From assembly GCF_002795805.1 (NCBI RefSeq), contig NZ_CP018799.1, positions 675,001 through 739,000 on the forward strand: a stretch of DNA of 64,000 nucleotides. Reading direction: 5' to 3'. The DNA comes from Mariprofundus aestuarium. Lineage in GTDB: Bacteria > Pseudomonadota > Zetaproteobacteria > Mariprofundales > Mariprofundaceae. A program made the position numbers and the translations under genes. Position 1 is the first letter of the stretch. Each line of letters opens with the position of its first letter. Shown here piece after piece: positions 6,791 through 16,254 of this stretch. Below the pieces are notes generated by a model, which saw nothing but the letters and a program-made list of their open reading frames with translations, made no database searches and was not told the DNA's origin.

Positions 6791-8626
6791 TCATGCTTGA
6801 TCCATTTTTAGATATTGAGAGAACACCTCTTTAAGTTTTTGTTTGGCATAGTTGCAAATGCGGCCAGTGTACTCTTTAAGGGTGACGAATATGTGCTTAC
6901 CATTCTGACCATGAGGCTTTTGGGACATGTTTTGAAACCCGGCAAGATGGAGGAGAGTACCAACATTCAGGTCGACATGCTCTTCATTAAGCATGCGAGA
7001 AAAAGCTTGTGACTTTTGAGCAGATAACCCTTCATCGGTAATCTTTAATACACCCTGCAGTGAGTTGGAATAAGCTTCGGATACAACCGCGAAAGTATAT
7101 CCATCACGTTCCATCGCTCTCTTAGTTTCTGCTGTCATATTATCAATAATGACATAGTCGTGCATCCGGCTATGTGCCGTAACAAACACATTATAGCCAT
7201 TTTTATGGTTTTTTACATTCAGCATGCGTACAACCTTGGGGTCCAAAAGCTCATCGTTAGAATAGCTGCATTCTCCTTCATCTATGCAATCACCTGACTT
7301 GCCTGCTGAACCTTCTTTGGTGAGCGTTACGTGGTACTCATCCGCATCTAAAGCAATAAGCTGCCTCTCTATTTCCTGGCTAATCGCATGCTCATGATGG
7401 GATAAACGTATGCCATTTTTAGCCTGCTCTCTAACAGCCCCTTCCAAGTCAGTCTTTGCAGCGGAATCCCCTGCATCAGCATAAAACTGTCGAATGGTAT
7501 CCTGAGCTTCTTCACTGCTGAAAATATCGTTTAGATATACAATAGCATCATTGTATTGCATGTTTTCCGTGTCCATCAAGAAGTCGATAGCGTTTCGGTG
7601 TTTTTTTGGGTTGATCACACCTGTGTAGTTGCATGACTGGGCAACACGCTCAACTGGTATTTTGCGCAGTGTGCCGATCTGTTCTTTTGAAAGCAGGTCT
7701 TTCAGAAGTTTCACCTCGCTCTCAAGCACACGAATATTATCCCTTAGCTCTGAAATAACACGAGTAGCGGCTTTGGAGTTCTTCTCGTAAACCTTTCCCT
7801 TTTTTCCTTCGGCCTCTTTCTGCACCGCATAGGCAAGGGTGGATTTCACATATTGATGGGCCTTAGCAACTTCACGATCTGCCCATTGCTCGATTTCCTT
7901 TTTGCCAAGTATTCCTACATCAGGTTTTGGGTTTGGCCGAAAGGGCTTAGGCCGACCCGCTGCGGGGTCTACATCAGCAATCGCTCTCCATTCTGACGTT
8001 TTCTGATGAACAGCGAAGGCATTATAGGTGCCGCGCTCAAGACCGAGCGGGTTCATGGCTTCCGCATATTCAGACTGTAACCGTCCGGTTTTTGTGAGCT
8101 CTGAATTATTCTCTTTACGGGCTTTCGAAATGACCGCTGCCGTATCACCGAACACCTTATTGTAGGCAATGCGAGTAACCTTTTTCTCGCCATGTCTGAA
8201 TCTCTTGGTGTACGTTGCTTTGGCTGCAATCACTACATGAAGATGGGGTGCCTTTTCGTCTAGGTGGAGGTCGCAAGAAACAAGCGCATCGCCATACTTC
8301 TTACGCAACCACCTAACATTACGCTCAACCCACTCTCTGAGTCTTTTTTCTTGTTCTTTTTGGGTGCCTTGCTCGAACCATTCATGGTGAGCCGTGAGGA
8401 TCATCTCACAAGCAACATTTGTAGAGCGCTTGTCATTCATCCCATAACGGTCAATAACGGACTGCATGTCAGATTCAAGATCGCCAGTACCTGCGAATGA
8501 CCTGTTAAGATGCGAGCGATCTGCATCAACGTGTTTTTCTATAAACTCGCGTTTATTATGAGTCTGAACTTTCTTCAGGTCTTTCATTTTTAGCGGCTGA
8601 ATACGCATTGAGCATTGATATGCCAT
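6791..8626 (-). CDS. MobV/Mob_Pre-type relaxase with C-terminal RepB-like primase region
   Basis: A 611-residue protein. The N-terminal 230 residues match plasmid mobilization relaxases of the MobV (Mob_Pre) type: QTHNKREF, HLNRSF and the histidine triad region HLDEKAPHLHVVI (about 121-133). A helical linker follows (about 250-320). Residues about 425-530 (YHVTLTKEG, GYNVFVTA, DYVIIDNMT, AVVSEAYSNS, GVLKI) resemble the RepB-type archaeo-eukaryotic primase region of MobA-RepB fusions. Inferred: it nicks oriT and primes replacement synthesis during transfer. The ATG at 8626 is chosen for a GGAG eight bases upstream, against an alternative at 8668. No accessory mob genes are adjacent. Confidence 0.8.
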   Translation of the reverse strand: MAYQCSMRIQPLKMKDLKKVQTHNKREFIEKHVDADRSHLNRSFAGTGDLESDMQSVIDRYGMNDKRSTNVACEMILTAHHEWFEQGTQKEQEKRLREWVERNVRWLRKKYGDALVSCDLHLDEKAPHLHVVIAAKATYTKRFRHGEKKVTRIAYNKVFGDTAAVISKARKENNSELTKTGRLQSEYAEAMNPLGLERGTYNAFAVHQKTSEWRAIADVDPAAGRPKPFRPNPKPDVGILGKKEIEQWADREVAKAHQYVKSTLAYAVQKEAEGKKGKVYEKNSKAATRVISELRDNIRVLESEVKLLKDLLSKEQIGTLRKIPVERVAQSCNYTGVINPKKHRNAIDFLMDTENMQYNDAIVYLNDIFSSEEAQDTIRQFYADAGDSAAKTDLEGAVREQAKNGIRLSHHEHAISQEIERQLIALDADEYHVTLTKEGSAGKSGDCIDEGECSYSNDELLDPKVVRMLNVKNHKNGYNVFVTAHSRMHDYVIIDNMTAETKRAMERDGYTFAVVSEAYSNSLQGVLKITDEGLSAQKSQAFSRMLNEEHVDLNVGTLLHLAGFQNMSQKPHGQNGKHIFVTLKEYTGRICNYAKQKLKEVFSQYLKMDQA

Positions 8627-8667
8627 GATGCACTCCGGTACATATGCAACACCTGGAAGGTGTCTCA

Positions 8668-8935
8668 TGCACAGCTCAATATTTTATTATTTTGAGCTAG
8701 CGAGTGCGGCATTTATATCCGCTAAATCGAGTTCCAGTTTTTAGAATCATGGTCGGATTCAAAGGCCCCGCAGGGCGAACGGTAGTTTAAAAAAGCGTAG
8801 CGGTTGCGGAGCAATTTTTAAACTGCGATAGTGAGTGTATCATAGTTTAAAAATAAACATGATGCGTGTTTCACGGCAGGAATCCTACTTCGCCTGATCA
8901 ATAAAATCAATCTAACTTACTGATAAATAAGGAAG
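8668..8935. other. Candidate oriT upstream of the relaxase gene
   Basis: Transfer origins of MobV-type relaxases normally lie just upstream of the gene. Here an inverted repeat AGTTTAAAAA / TTTTTAAACT (8784-8793 and 8815-8824) encloses a 21-base GC-rich loop. A third copy of AGTTTAAAAA at 8844-8853 starts another small palindrome (8845-8858). No protein-coding frame is evident between 8668 and 8935. The nic position cannot be read from sequence. Confidence 0.4.
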
Positions 8936-8937
8936 TA

Positions 8938-8972
8938 TTGACTTTTGAAAGGCGGTTCGTATAATGATTATA
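8938..8972 (+). promoter_or_regulatory. Strong promoter with palindrome over the -10, no obvious gene downstream
   Basis: TTGACT (8938-8943), 16-bp spacer, TATAAT (8960-8965). The -10 is embedded in the perfect palindrome TATAAT-G-ATTATA (8960-8972). The -35 context AGTATTGACTTTT repeats that of the promoter at 905. Transcription would run into the 3' end of the convergent gene at 9195-10310. The 8973-9194 stretch has only an 18-codon frame without a ribosome site, but contains a small hairpin (GTTACC-N7-GGTAAC near 8998-9016), so a regulatory RNA is possible. Confidence 0.5.
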
Positions 8973-9194
8973 CTTCAGTCAGGCCTTAATGACCTTTGTT
9001 ACCAATATCAGGTAACACTCTCCCGGAAGGGCGTTTATTGGGGTTTTGAAATGCCGAATTTCGGAAACTCAGTTGCCTGCATTCGGATGTTCAATTGTCG
9101 ATATTAGGACACTGAGGTTCCGTATTTTGGATATCTGGATTCCCTGTGCCGCACTTCTCTCCCATAGGCCGCAGTAGACCTTTCTACCACTTAG

Positions 9195-10310
9195 TCAGTA
9201 GTACAATGAGTGTTCATCAATGGTGAGCGGAAGAGTTTCCGGGTTATTTAGAGGATCGATTTGGCTCACATGTTTTTTGCACCATTCAATCCAGTCAGCC
9301 AGTTCAAGGCTGATCTCAGGCAGTGACTCAACCTGCTGGATATAAGACCGAATGCGTTCAGCTTGATGCCAGTCATTGGCATCTGCCATCAGTTTTTCAG
9401 CTTTCCTTTTTTCGATTCGTTCCAGACGCTCGCGTTCCTCTCGGAGCTTCTTTTCCTCGGCCCATCTGATTTCATCAATCCGATGTTGTTCACGAGCTGA
9501 CTTGATGCAGGAAGCGGTTTCTCGAAGGCTCTGAATGAATGGGCCTAGACAATTCTCAAGGTTTTGGCGTTTGCCATCAGACCATTTTTTACGAGGTGCC
9601 TGCCAGGTACGGATGTTCAGTGATAGGTTGCCGGTTGGATGATGCTCGTATCTGGGCAGCATCCAGGATCGTTCCTTGTACTTTTTCTTCTCCTCTGCTG
9701 TGGGCTTATAATCTGTTCGACGCACTCTTTCATCCAGACTGATCTCAATATGTTCATCATCGACTTCTACAATAGTTTTCAATGGCCGGTCGCCAATGGT
9801 GAGGATCTTGAATCCTCGGGACTCTATCTCTTTGATTAACGTATCCATGATCAGGCAAGCACGATCAAGGCAGTCCTGAGTTACATGAATGTCGAGGTAG
9901 ACTTTGTTTCGAGAAAGAAGAATTTCCCGTTCATCAGTTTTGGCCTTGTTGAATGATGCAAATGTTTTCTTTGTTAGACGATGAGGGGCAACCAATTCAT
10001 CCGGAAAAGGAATGGCTTCAGCTTTTCTGATAGTTTTCATGGATTGGCTTTCAGGTGGTGCTGGACGGATAGTCGCTTGTTGTTGTCCTTTGGAGCTCAG
10101 CTTTTTCAGCTTAGCTTTTCGAGGCACCCGTCCTCCAACTTCAACCTTTCGCCAATAACCCAGCGTCGGTTTTGGAATCTCCATGCGTTTGCATATTTTT
10201 CCAAGGCCAACATCGGATATACCAAACTCTTTGGCCAGCTTTGTTGCTGGCATTGACCAGATCAATTCGTACAACTCTTCCCGTGATAAAGTTCGCCCAT
10301 TTTTCTCCAT
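9195..10310 (-). CDS. Conserved HTH and coiled-coil protein of unknown function
   Basis: A 371-residue protein. The N-terminus (about residues 8-55: SREELYELIWSMPATKLAKE, then GISDVGLGKICKRMEIPKP and GYWRKVEVG) is a helix-turn-helix of a conserved family often seen beside restriction genes. The middle is unassigned. Residues about 280-330 are Glu/Arg/Lys-rich and probably a coiled coil. It is transcribed away from the restriction operon that starts at 10458, with a 147-bp shared upstream region, which would suit a regulator of that operon. That role is inference. I cannot name an enzymatic activity. Confidence 0.7.
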   Translation of the reverse strand: MEKNGRTLSREELYELIWSMPATKLAKEFGISDVGLGKICKRMEIPKPTLGYWRKVEVGGRVPRKAKLKKLSSKGQQQATIRPAPPESQSMKTIRKAEAIPFPDELVAPHRLTKKTFASFNKAKTDEREILLSRNKVYLDIHVTQDCLDRACLIMDTLIKEIESRGFKILTIGDRPLKTIVEVDDEHIEISLDERVRRTDYKPTAEEKKKYKERSWMLPRYEHHPTGNLSLNIRTWQAPRKKWSDGKRQNLENCLGPFIQSLRETASCIKSAREQHRIDEIRWAEEKKLREERERLERIEKRKAEKLMADANDWHQAERIRSYIQQVESLPEISLELADWIEWCKKHVSQIDPLNNPETLPLTIDEHSLYY

Positions 10311-10457
10311 GCTTAACCTCTCTTTTTATCTAAAAGTTTCACCTCACTGTAAATTGTCTATAATGTTACAGATAGGTGTAGAGGGGGCGGGGTTTTGATT
10401 ACTGGATATGAATACTTTCGATATCATTTGATTCGTCTCGTTTGCATATAATAATCA

Positions 10458-13400
10458 ATGAAAATTATTGATAATGTAAACACGCTCTTTGGCGATGATC
10501 TTAAAGAATCCTTAAAGTCGGGTGGCAAACTGAAAGTTGCTGCTTCCTGTTTTTCAATTTATGCATATGAAGCATTAAAAACAGAGCTGGAAAAGCTTGA
10601 TGAGCTTCAGTTTATTTTCACATCGCCGACATTTGTTACGGGTGAAGCAACAGACAAGGTTCGTAAAGAGCATCGTGAATTCCACATCCCAAAACTTGAC
10701 CGTGAGCGCAGCCTTTATGGCAATGAATTCGAGATACAGCTTCGGAATAAGCTGACCCAAAGAGCGATTGCCAAAGAGTGTGCAGAGTGGTTGCGGCGTA
10801 AGGCCTGTTTCAGGTCTAATCGGTCTAAAGCACCTATGCAGCAATTTGCATGTGTTGATGGCAACCATGAAAGCGCTGCATACATGCCTCTGCATGGGTT
10901 TACTGCAGTTGATCTGGGTTATCAGCCGGGAAATGCAGTTTCCAATATCGTGAACAAGCTTGATGAGCAGAGCCATGCAGCCACCTATCTGGATTTGTTC
11001 GACCAAATCTGGAATGACACTTCCAAGGTTGAAGATGTGACCGAGCAGATTTGCGAGCATATAGCCTCGGTCTATCAGGAAAATTCACCGGAACGCATAT
11101 ACTTTCTGATGTTGTACAACATCTTTAGTGAATTTCTGGAAGATATTGATGAGGATGTTTTGCCGAACGATCGCACTGGCTACCAGGACACATTGGTGTG
11201 GCAGAAGCTTTTCAATTACCAGAAAGATGCTGCGACAGGTATTATCAATAAACTGGAAAAGTATAACGGCTGTATTCTGGCTGACAGCGTAGGCCTTGGA
11301 AAAACATTCACTGCACTGGCTGTCATCAAGTATTACGAACTTAGAAATAGGTCTGTACTGGTACTGTGTCCAAAGAAGCTTGCAGATAACTGGCTCAACT
11401 TTAACCGCAATCTGAGAACGAACCTTTTCATCAAAGATAGGTTTAACTATGAGGTCTTGTGCCATACTGACTTAAGCCGCACCAGCGGAGAGTCTTATGG
11501 TACCCCCTTAAACCGGATCAATTGGGGTAATTATGATCTGGTAGTCATTGATGAGTCGCATAACTTCCGCAACAACGATGCAGTCAAAGAGCGAGAGACT
11601 CGCTATCAGAAGTTGATGAATCAGGTCATACGCGATGGTGTTAAAACCAAGGTGCTGATGCTCTCTGCAACGCCGGTGAACAATCGCTTCAATGATCTTC
11701 GCAATCAGCTTGCTCTGGCCTATGAAGGTGAATCAGAAAACCTGACTAAGCATTTGCGTACAGGGAAATCAGTCGAAGAGATTTTCCGCAACGCACAAAA
11801 GGCTTTCAATTTCTGGTCCAAGCTACCTCCTGAAGAGCGTACAGCCAAAGCCATCCTGGATGCGCTCGACTTCGATTTCTTCGAGTTACTGGACAGCGTT
11901 ACGATTGCCCGCTCCCGCAAGCATATTCAGAATTTCTACGATACCAGTGAGATAGGTAAGTTTCCAGAGCGGCTCAAGCCCTTGTCGTTCCACTGTCAAC
12001 TGACAAACCGTCCAGATGTTATGGGATTTAATGAGATATTTGAGCAGCTTTCGATGTTAAAGCTCTCCGTCTATGCCCCTATTAGCTACATTCTGCCAAG
12101 CCGTTTGAGGAAATATGAGGAGATATACGATACACAGGTTGAAGGCGGCAAAGGTAAGCTGAGACAGGTGGACCGTGAGCGCAGCCTTCAGGCTCTGATG
12201 ACCACGAACCTGCTTAAACGTTTGGAGAGTTCGGTTCAATCATTCCGGCTAACCCTGCAGACTCTTCACAATAATCACACCAATACGTTGGCCAAAATCG
12301 CATCGTTCAAACAATCAGGGCTTCTGGAAGATGTGAGTGACTGGTCGGAACGTCTCGAAGCACTGGATGCTGAAGAGGATGACTTCACCGATATCGGCGA
12401 TGATGTCATTGGTGGCAAGGTAAAGATCAGTTTGGCTGATATGGATCTCCCCTCATGGGAATATGATCTCACCCTGGACCTGGAAATTATCGATGCATTA
12501 CTGGCTTCCATGAAGAAGGTCTCTCCAGAGGATGATACCAAGCTGCAACATATCAAGGCACAGATTTTTAGTAAGATCAGTAACCCTATCAATCCAGGAA
12601 ACAAAAAGGTGCTTGTCTTTACTGCCTTTGCAGATACGGCTGATTATCTTTATGCCAATCTGGCTCCTGAACTTCGGGACTCGCTGCAACTGCATTCAGC
12701 TAAGGTGACAGGCAAAGATGCTCCCAGGTCGACACTGAAAAAGGGCTATGACTTCCAGGAGCTGTTGACGCTCTTCTCGCCGCGTTCCAAAGAGAAGCAA
12801 GCTGTATTGCCTGATGAACCAGCAGAGCTTGATCTGTTGATTGGCACTGACTGTATCTCCGAAGGCCAAAACCTCCAGGATTGTGATTATCTGATCAATT
12901 ACGATATTCACTGGAATCCGGTTCGTATTATTCAACGCTTTGGACGAATTGATCGAATTGGTTCCATTAATGACAGCATCCAGCTTGTGAACTATTGGCC
13001 TGATATCTCGCTGGATGAATACATCAACCTTAAAGAGCGAGTGGAAAGCCGAATGGTGATTGCAGACGTGACTGCAACCGGTGACGATAATGTGCTGAGT
13101 GCGAAAGCTAATGATGTGGCCTACCGAAAAGAGCAACTTCGCAGGCTTCAGGAAGAGGTCATTGAGTTAGAGGATTTGAAGACAGGTGTATCCATCACTG
13201 ATCTTGGCTTGAATGATTTCCGCATGGACCTTCTCAATTATGTCAAAGTGAATGGTGAGCTGAATAACACCCCGAACGGTTTACATGCTGTTGTACAGGC
13301 CAAACCCGAAGTGGGCCTATTGCCAGGTGTGATTTTCACTCTGAGAAATCGTAATGAAGGCGTGAATGTCAACCAGCACAACCGGCTACATCCCTATTAT

Positions 13401-13730
13401 CTGGTGTACATTGGCCACGATGGCGAGGTCATCACAGACCATACAGATGTGAAGCGCCTGCTCGATCTGGTTCGGGCAAGTTGCAAGGGGCAAAGTGCTC
13501 CATTGCTTGAGATCTGTCACAGGTTTAATCAGGAGACTGGCGATGGCCGCAAGATGCAGGCTTATTCAGAACTGCTCAATGCATCGATCCGCTCCATGAT
13601 TGAGGTCAAAGAGGAGAAAGACCTGGATAGTCTGTTTACCACAGGTAAGACCACTGCGCTGGTAAATACTATTGCTGGCTTGAACGATTTTGAACTTATC
13701 ACCTTCCTGGTGATTCAGGATATGGTGTGA
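10458..13730 (+). CDS. SNF2-type helicase of the type III restriction operon
   Basis: A 1090-residue ATP-dependent DNA translocase. Residues 1-150 resemble a phospholipase-D-like N-terminal module (KLKVAASCFSIYAYEAL) but without a clear HxK motif, so probably inactive. The SNF2 core has Walker A SVGLGKTFTA (about 275-285), DESHNFRNN (about 365), LSATPVNNRF and the C-terminal helicase signature IGTDCISEGQNL...QRFGRIDRIGS. It is the first gene of a five-gene run ending at 21424; its stop overlaps the next start by 4 bp (GTGA). Known: such helicases with DUF4391 partners travel with type III Mod and Res. It may translocate or remodel DNA for the complex (inference). Confidence 0.85.
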   Translation: MKIIDNVNTLFGDDLKESLKSGGKLKVAASCFSIYAYEALKTELEKLDELQFIFTSPTFVTGEATDKVRKEHREFHIPKLDRERSLYGNEFEIQLRNKLTQRAIAKECAEWLRRKACFRSNRSKAPMQQFACVDGNHESAAYMPLHGFTAVDLGYQPGNAVSNIVNKLDEQSHAATYLDLFDQIWNDTSKVEDVTEQICEHIASVYQENSPERIYFLMLYNIFSEFLEDIDEDVLPNDRTGYQDTLVWQKLFNYQKDAATGIINKLEKYNGCILADSVGLGKTFTALAVIKYYELRNRSVLVLCPKKLADNWLNFNRNLRTNLFIKDRFNYEVLCHTDLSRTSGESYGTPLNRINWGNYDLVVIDESHNFRNNDAVKERETRYQKLMNQVIRDGVKTKVLMLSATPVNNRFNDLRNQLALAYEGESENLTKHLRTGKSVEEIFRNAQKAFNFWSKLPPEERTAKAILDALDFDFFELLDSVTIARSRKHIQNFYDTSEIGKFPERLKPLSFHCQLTNRPDVMGFNEIFEQLSMLKLSVYAPISYILPSRLRKYEEIYDTQVEGGKGKLRQVDRERSLQALMTTNLLKRLESSVQSFRLTLQTLHNNHTNTLAKIASFKQSGLLEDVSDWSERLEALDAEEDDFTDIGDDVIGGKVKISLADMDLPSWEYDLTLDLEIIDALLASMKKVSPEDDTKLQHIKAQIFSKISNPINPGNKKVLVFTAFADTADYLYANLAPELRDSLQLHSAKVTGKDAPRSTLKKGYDFQELLTLFSPRSKEKQAVLPDEPAELDLLIGTDCISEGQNLQDCDYLINYDIHWNPVRIIQRFGRIDRIGSINDSIQLVNYWPDISLDEYINLKERVESRMVIADVTATGDDNVLSAKANDVAYRKEQLRRLQEEVIELEDLKTGVSITDLGLNDFRMDLLNYVKVNGELNNTPNGLHAVVQAKPEVGLLPGVIFTLRNRNEGVNVNQHNRLHPYYLVYIGHDGEVITDHTDVKRLLDLVRASCKGQSAPLLEICHRFNQETGDGRKMQAYSELLNASIRSMIEVKEEKDLDSLFTTGKTTALVNTIAGLNDFELITFLVIQDMV

Positions 13731-14401
13731 GCGAAAACCTGTTTTCATGGCCTAAACAGGCGGCGTTTGGGCGGGTATTACCCAAAACCAAGATCTATGA
13801 ACACGTTAAGCCGACGCAGGCGGTAAAAGAACTGTTTGTACGACAGGTCGAACAGATTGTCTGGCAGTATAAGCTTGCACCTGAAACGATCCATCTTTCA
13901 GCCACTAAAAGTGTGCCAGAGATCCAAGTGTTTTCTATAAAGCAGAAGACAGACACCTTGAGCAATGAAGTTCTCCGATGCATTGATCAGGCAGTACAGT
14001 TCCCGATTATTTTTGAATTGAAGTATGAAGATAAAATCAGCATGAAGGCGTGCTATAAACGTCCGAATGAGGCGGATCGTAATAAGTGGGTGCGTAGTGA
14101 ATACTTCTCATCTGATTGGCTGAATACGGATTCTGATAGAGTGCCACTACCTATGTCACTGGACTTGGGTAGTCTTTACGGACATTTGTTGGAGGCATTG
14201 ATCCCTGTTGATGCCAGACAAGGGGAATCTCTTTCCACGTTTACCGCCAGAATTGAACGCATGCATGCCAAACAACGTGAAATGGATAAATTGGCTGGTC
14301 GCCTTGCCAATGAAAAGCAGTTTAATCGAAAAGTGGAGATCAATGCCCAGTTGAGGGGATTAAGAAGTGAATTGGAAGAGTTAAAGGCTCACGAGGCTTA
14401 G
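13727..14401 (+). CDS. DUF4391 domain protein
   Basis: A 224-residue protein with a GTG start overlapping the helicase stop by 4 bp, implying translational coupling. It fits DUF4391: N-terminal FSWPKQAAFGRVLPKTKIYEH, a central IKQKTDTLSNEVLRCIDQ and FELKYEDKISMKACYKRP, then SDWLNTD. The last 70 residues are a charged probable coiled coil (ARIERMHAKQREMDKLAGRL onward). The family's biochemical role is unknown. Its strict pairing with the preceding helicase suggests an adaptor subunit. Confidence 0.8.
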   Translation: MSENLFSWPKQAAFGRVLPKTKIYEHVKPTQAVKELFVRQVEQIVWQYKLAPETIHLSATKSVPEIQVFSIKQKTDTLSNEVLRCIDQAVQFPIIFELKYEDKISMKACYKRPNEADRNKWVRSEYFSSDWLNTDSDRVPLPMSLDLGSLYGHLLEALIPVDARQGESLSTFTARIERMHAKQREMDKLAGRLANEKQFNRKVEINAQLRGLRSELEELKAHEA

Positions 14402-14411
14402 GGGAGTACAC

Positions 14412-16232
14412 ATGGAGATAAAAGCCGATGTTCACAGTATATCAAAGCTGAAGGACTACTTTTTTTTGGTTCCTGACTATCAAAGGGAGTACGTCTGGAA
14501 AGTGGATGATCAAGTTGAACAGTTCTTGGTCGATATCGATAATGAATATGAAGAGGGCCAGATTGAGCAAAAGAGTTACTTCATCGGCTCTATCATTATT
14601 GTTGAGAACAAAGGTCGTTTTGATGTAATTGATGGCCAGCAGCGACTTACCACGATTGTTCTTACCCTATGTGCATTCCGGGACTTGTTCGCCACTCTGG
14701 AGCTGGATAAAAAACAGCAGAGCTATTTCAAAACAATCAATGAGTGGCTTTCTGATTTTGATATTGAAACCGATGAGACACAGATTCGGCTCGACCTTCA
14801 GTATCAAGAGAGCAAGGACTTCCTGAGTAAATTAATCCTTTCTTCGCCCTACACAGACGAACAGACCTCCTCTATTAAACGGATGCAGGAGGCGTATGAA
14901 ACAATAAAAGAGCACATGCAAGGTTATCTGGATGTTGGAACTGATAATTTCACTTCGTTTGTCCGGTATTTTCTTTCAAAGATCGAGTTGGTTGTAATTA
15001 AATCTGAGAATCTCAGTAGTGCTTTGAAGATATTCGAGACGATTAACCAGCGTGGGGCCGGTTTGAATGCCATGGATTTGGTAAAGAATCTAATATTCAG
15101 CCAGTCCAAGGAAAATGACTTCCAAAAGATTAAGGAAAAATGGAAGAACATTGGCGCTAATCTGGCTGCTTGCGGAGAAGATCAGAATCAACTCCGTTTC
15201 CTTCGTTATTTTATTATGGCCCGTTATTACAACGGCATTATGCGTGAGGATGAGATTTACAAGTGGATCATCTCAACAGAGGGCAAGAAGGCAATAGCTT
15301 ATGAAGCCAATCCGCTTGGGTTCGCTACAGAGCTTGAAAAGCTATCCAAGCGTTACAGTACGCTAGTTAATGCAACGATGTACCAGAAGGATGGAGGTGA
15401 CTATCCGGCTGTAACTCGAATTGGCTTTATCAACAAATATAAGTCGCGGCAGCATCTGGTTTTACTGCTTGCCCTAAGAATCGATTGCTCCAAAGAGATG
15501 ATCGAATTTTTAGCCAAGCAACTGGAGAGTCTCTTCTTTTATAGCTCGACACTTGGCATTCAGGCTAAGAACAATGAGCGCCTGTTTACCGACTGGGCGG
15601 TGAAACTACGCACCGCTTCTTCTGAGCTTGAACTATCTCTGGTTGTGAACGTCACAATCCTGCCATACCTCCGAAAGTTGATAGGAGAGTTTAAACAGAC
15701 GTTCCTTACTCTGCGGCACTACCATTACAATCCTCTCTATAGGCAACGCTATGTGCTTGGCCAAATTGAGAACACACTGCGGCGAAAGGCTAACCTACCG
15801 GAACAGGGGCTAGAGTTTTTTAATAGCCTACAGATTGAGCATATACTTCCACAAACTCCAAAAGATGGGGTTATTCCAGAAGGCTTTGTGGATCAGGAAG
15901 AGTACGAGTCCACGTTGTACATGCTTGGAAATGTCACCCTTCTTGAAGGCACGATCAACCAGGCCATCAATAAATTCAATGATATGACACAAGGCTGGTT
16001 TGCCCAGAAACAAGGTGAATATACCAAGTCCAATGTTTTAACCACCGCCTTACTCAATCATGAATTCAGCATTGGTAAGAATACTCAGCTCAATAAATTC
16101 AAAGAAGAGTACCAATATCAATTCTCGGAATGGACTAAAGAACAGGTGTCCATGAGACAACGGTTTCTACTAAAACTTGTATTCGAAACATGGTTAATTA
16201 ACGGAATGCGTATTGATGAGCAACAAGATTGA
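14412..16232 (+). CDS. GmrSD-like DUF262/DUF1524 protein inside the type III operon
   Basis: A 606-residue protein. The N-terminal DUF262 (ParB/Srx-like) part has VPDYQREYVW (about 21-30), FIGSIIIVE and FDVIDGQQRLTTI (about 70-82), the nucleotide-binding/hydrolysis signature of GmrS. The C-terminal DUF1524 part has IEHILPQTP (about 474-482) and MLGNVTLLE, matching the His-Me (HNH-like) nuclease of GmrD. Known: GmrSD enzymes are type IV restriction nucleases that cut glucosylated hydroxymethylcytosine DNA. Start is 10 bp after the DUF4391 stop and follows GGGGAG. Its location between helicase and Mod suggests it backs up the type III system against modified phages (inference). Confidence 0.85.
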   Translation: MEIKADVHSISKLKDYFFLVPDYQREYVWKVDDQVEQFLVDIDNEYEEGQIEQKSYFIGSIIIVENKGRFDVIDGQQRLTTIVLTLCAFRDLFATLELDKKQQSYFKTINEWLSDFDIETDETQIRLDLQYQESKDFLSKLILSSPYTDEQTSSIKRMQEAYETIKEHMQGYLDVGTDNFTSFVRYFLSKIELVVIKSENLSSALKIFETINQRGAGLNAMDLVKNLIFSQSKENDFQKIKEKWKNIGANLAACGEDQNQLRFLRYFIMARYYNGIMREDEIYKWIISTEGKKAIAYEANPLGFATELEKLSKRYSTLVNATMYQKDGGDYPAVTRIGFINKYKSRQHLVLLLALRIDCSKEMIEFLAKQLESLFFYSSTLGIQAKNNERLFTDWAVKLRTASSELELSLVVNVTILPYLRKLIGEFKQTFLTLRHYHYNPLYRQRYVLGQIENTLRRKANLPEQGLEFFNSLQIEHILPQTPKDGVIPEGFVDQEEYESTLYMLGNVTLLEGTINQAINKFNDMTQGWFAQKQGEYTKSNVLTTALLNHEFSIGKNTQLNKFKEEYQYQFSEWTKEQVSMRQRFLLKLVFETWLINGMRIDEQQD

Positions 16233-16254
16233 AGTTAATAAAAGGAACTATGAA

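Noticed and set aside
10575-11060. Minus-strand frame of 161 codons inside the helicase gene
   Set aside because: No motif, no ribosome site and fully overlapped by the conserved helicase.
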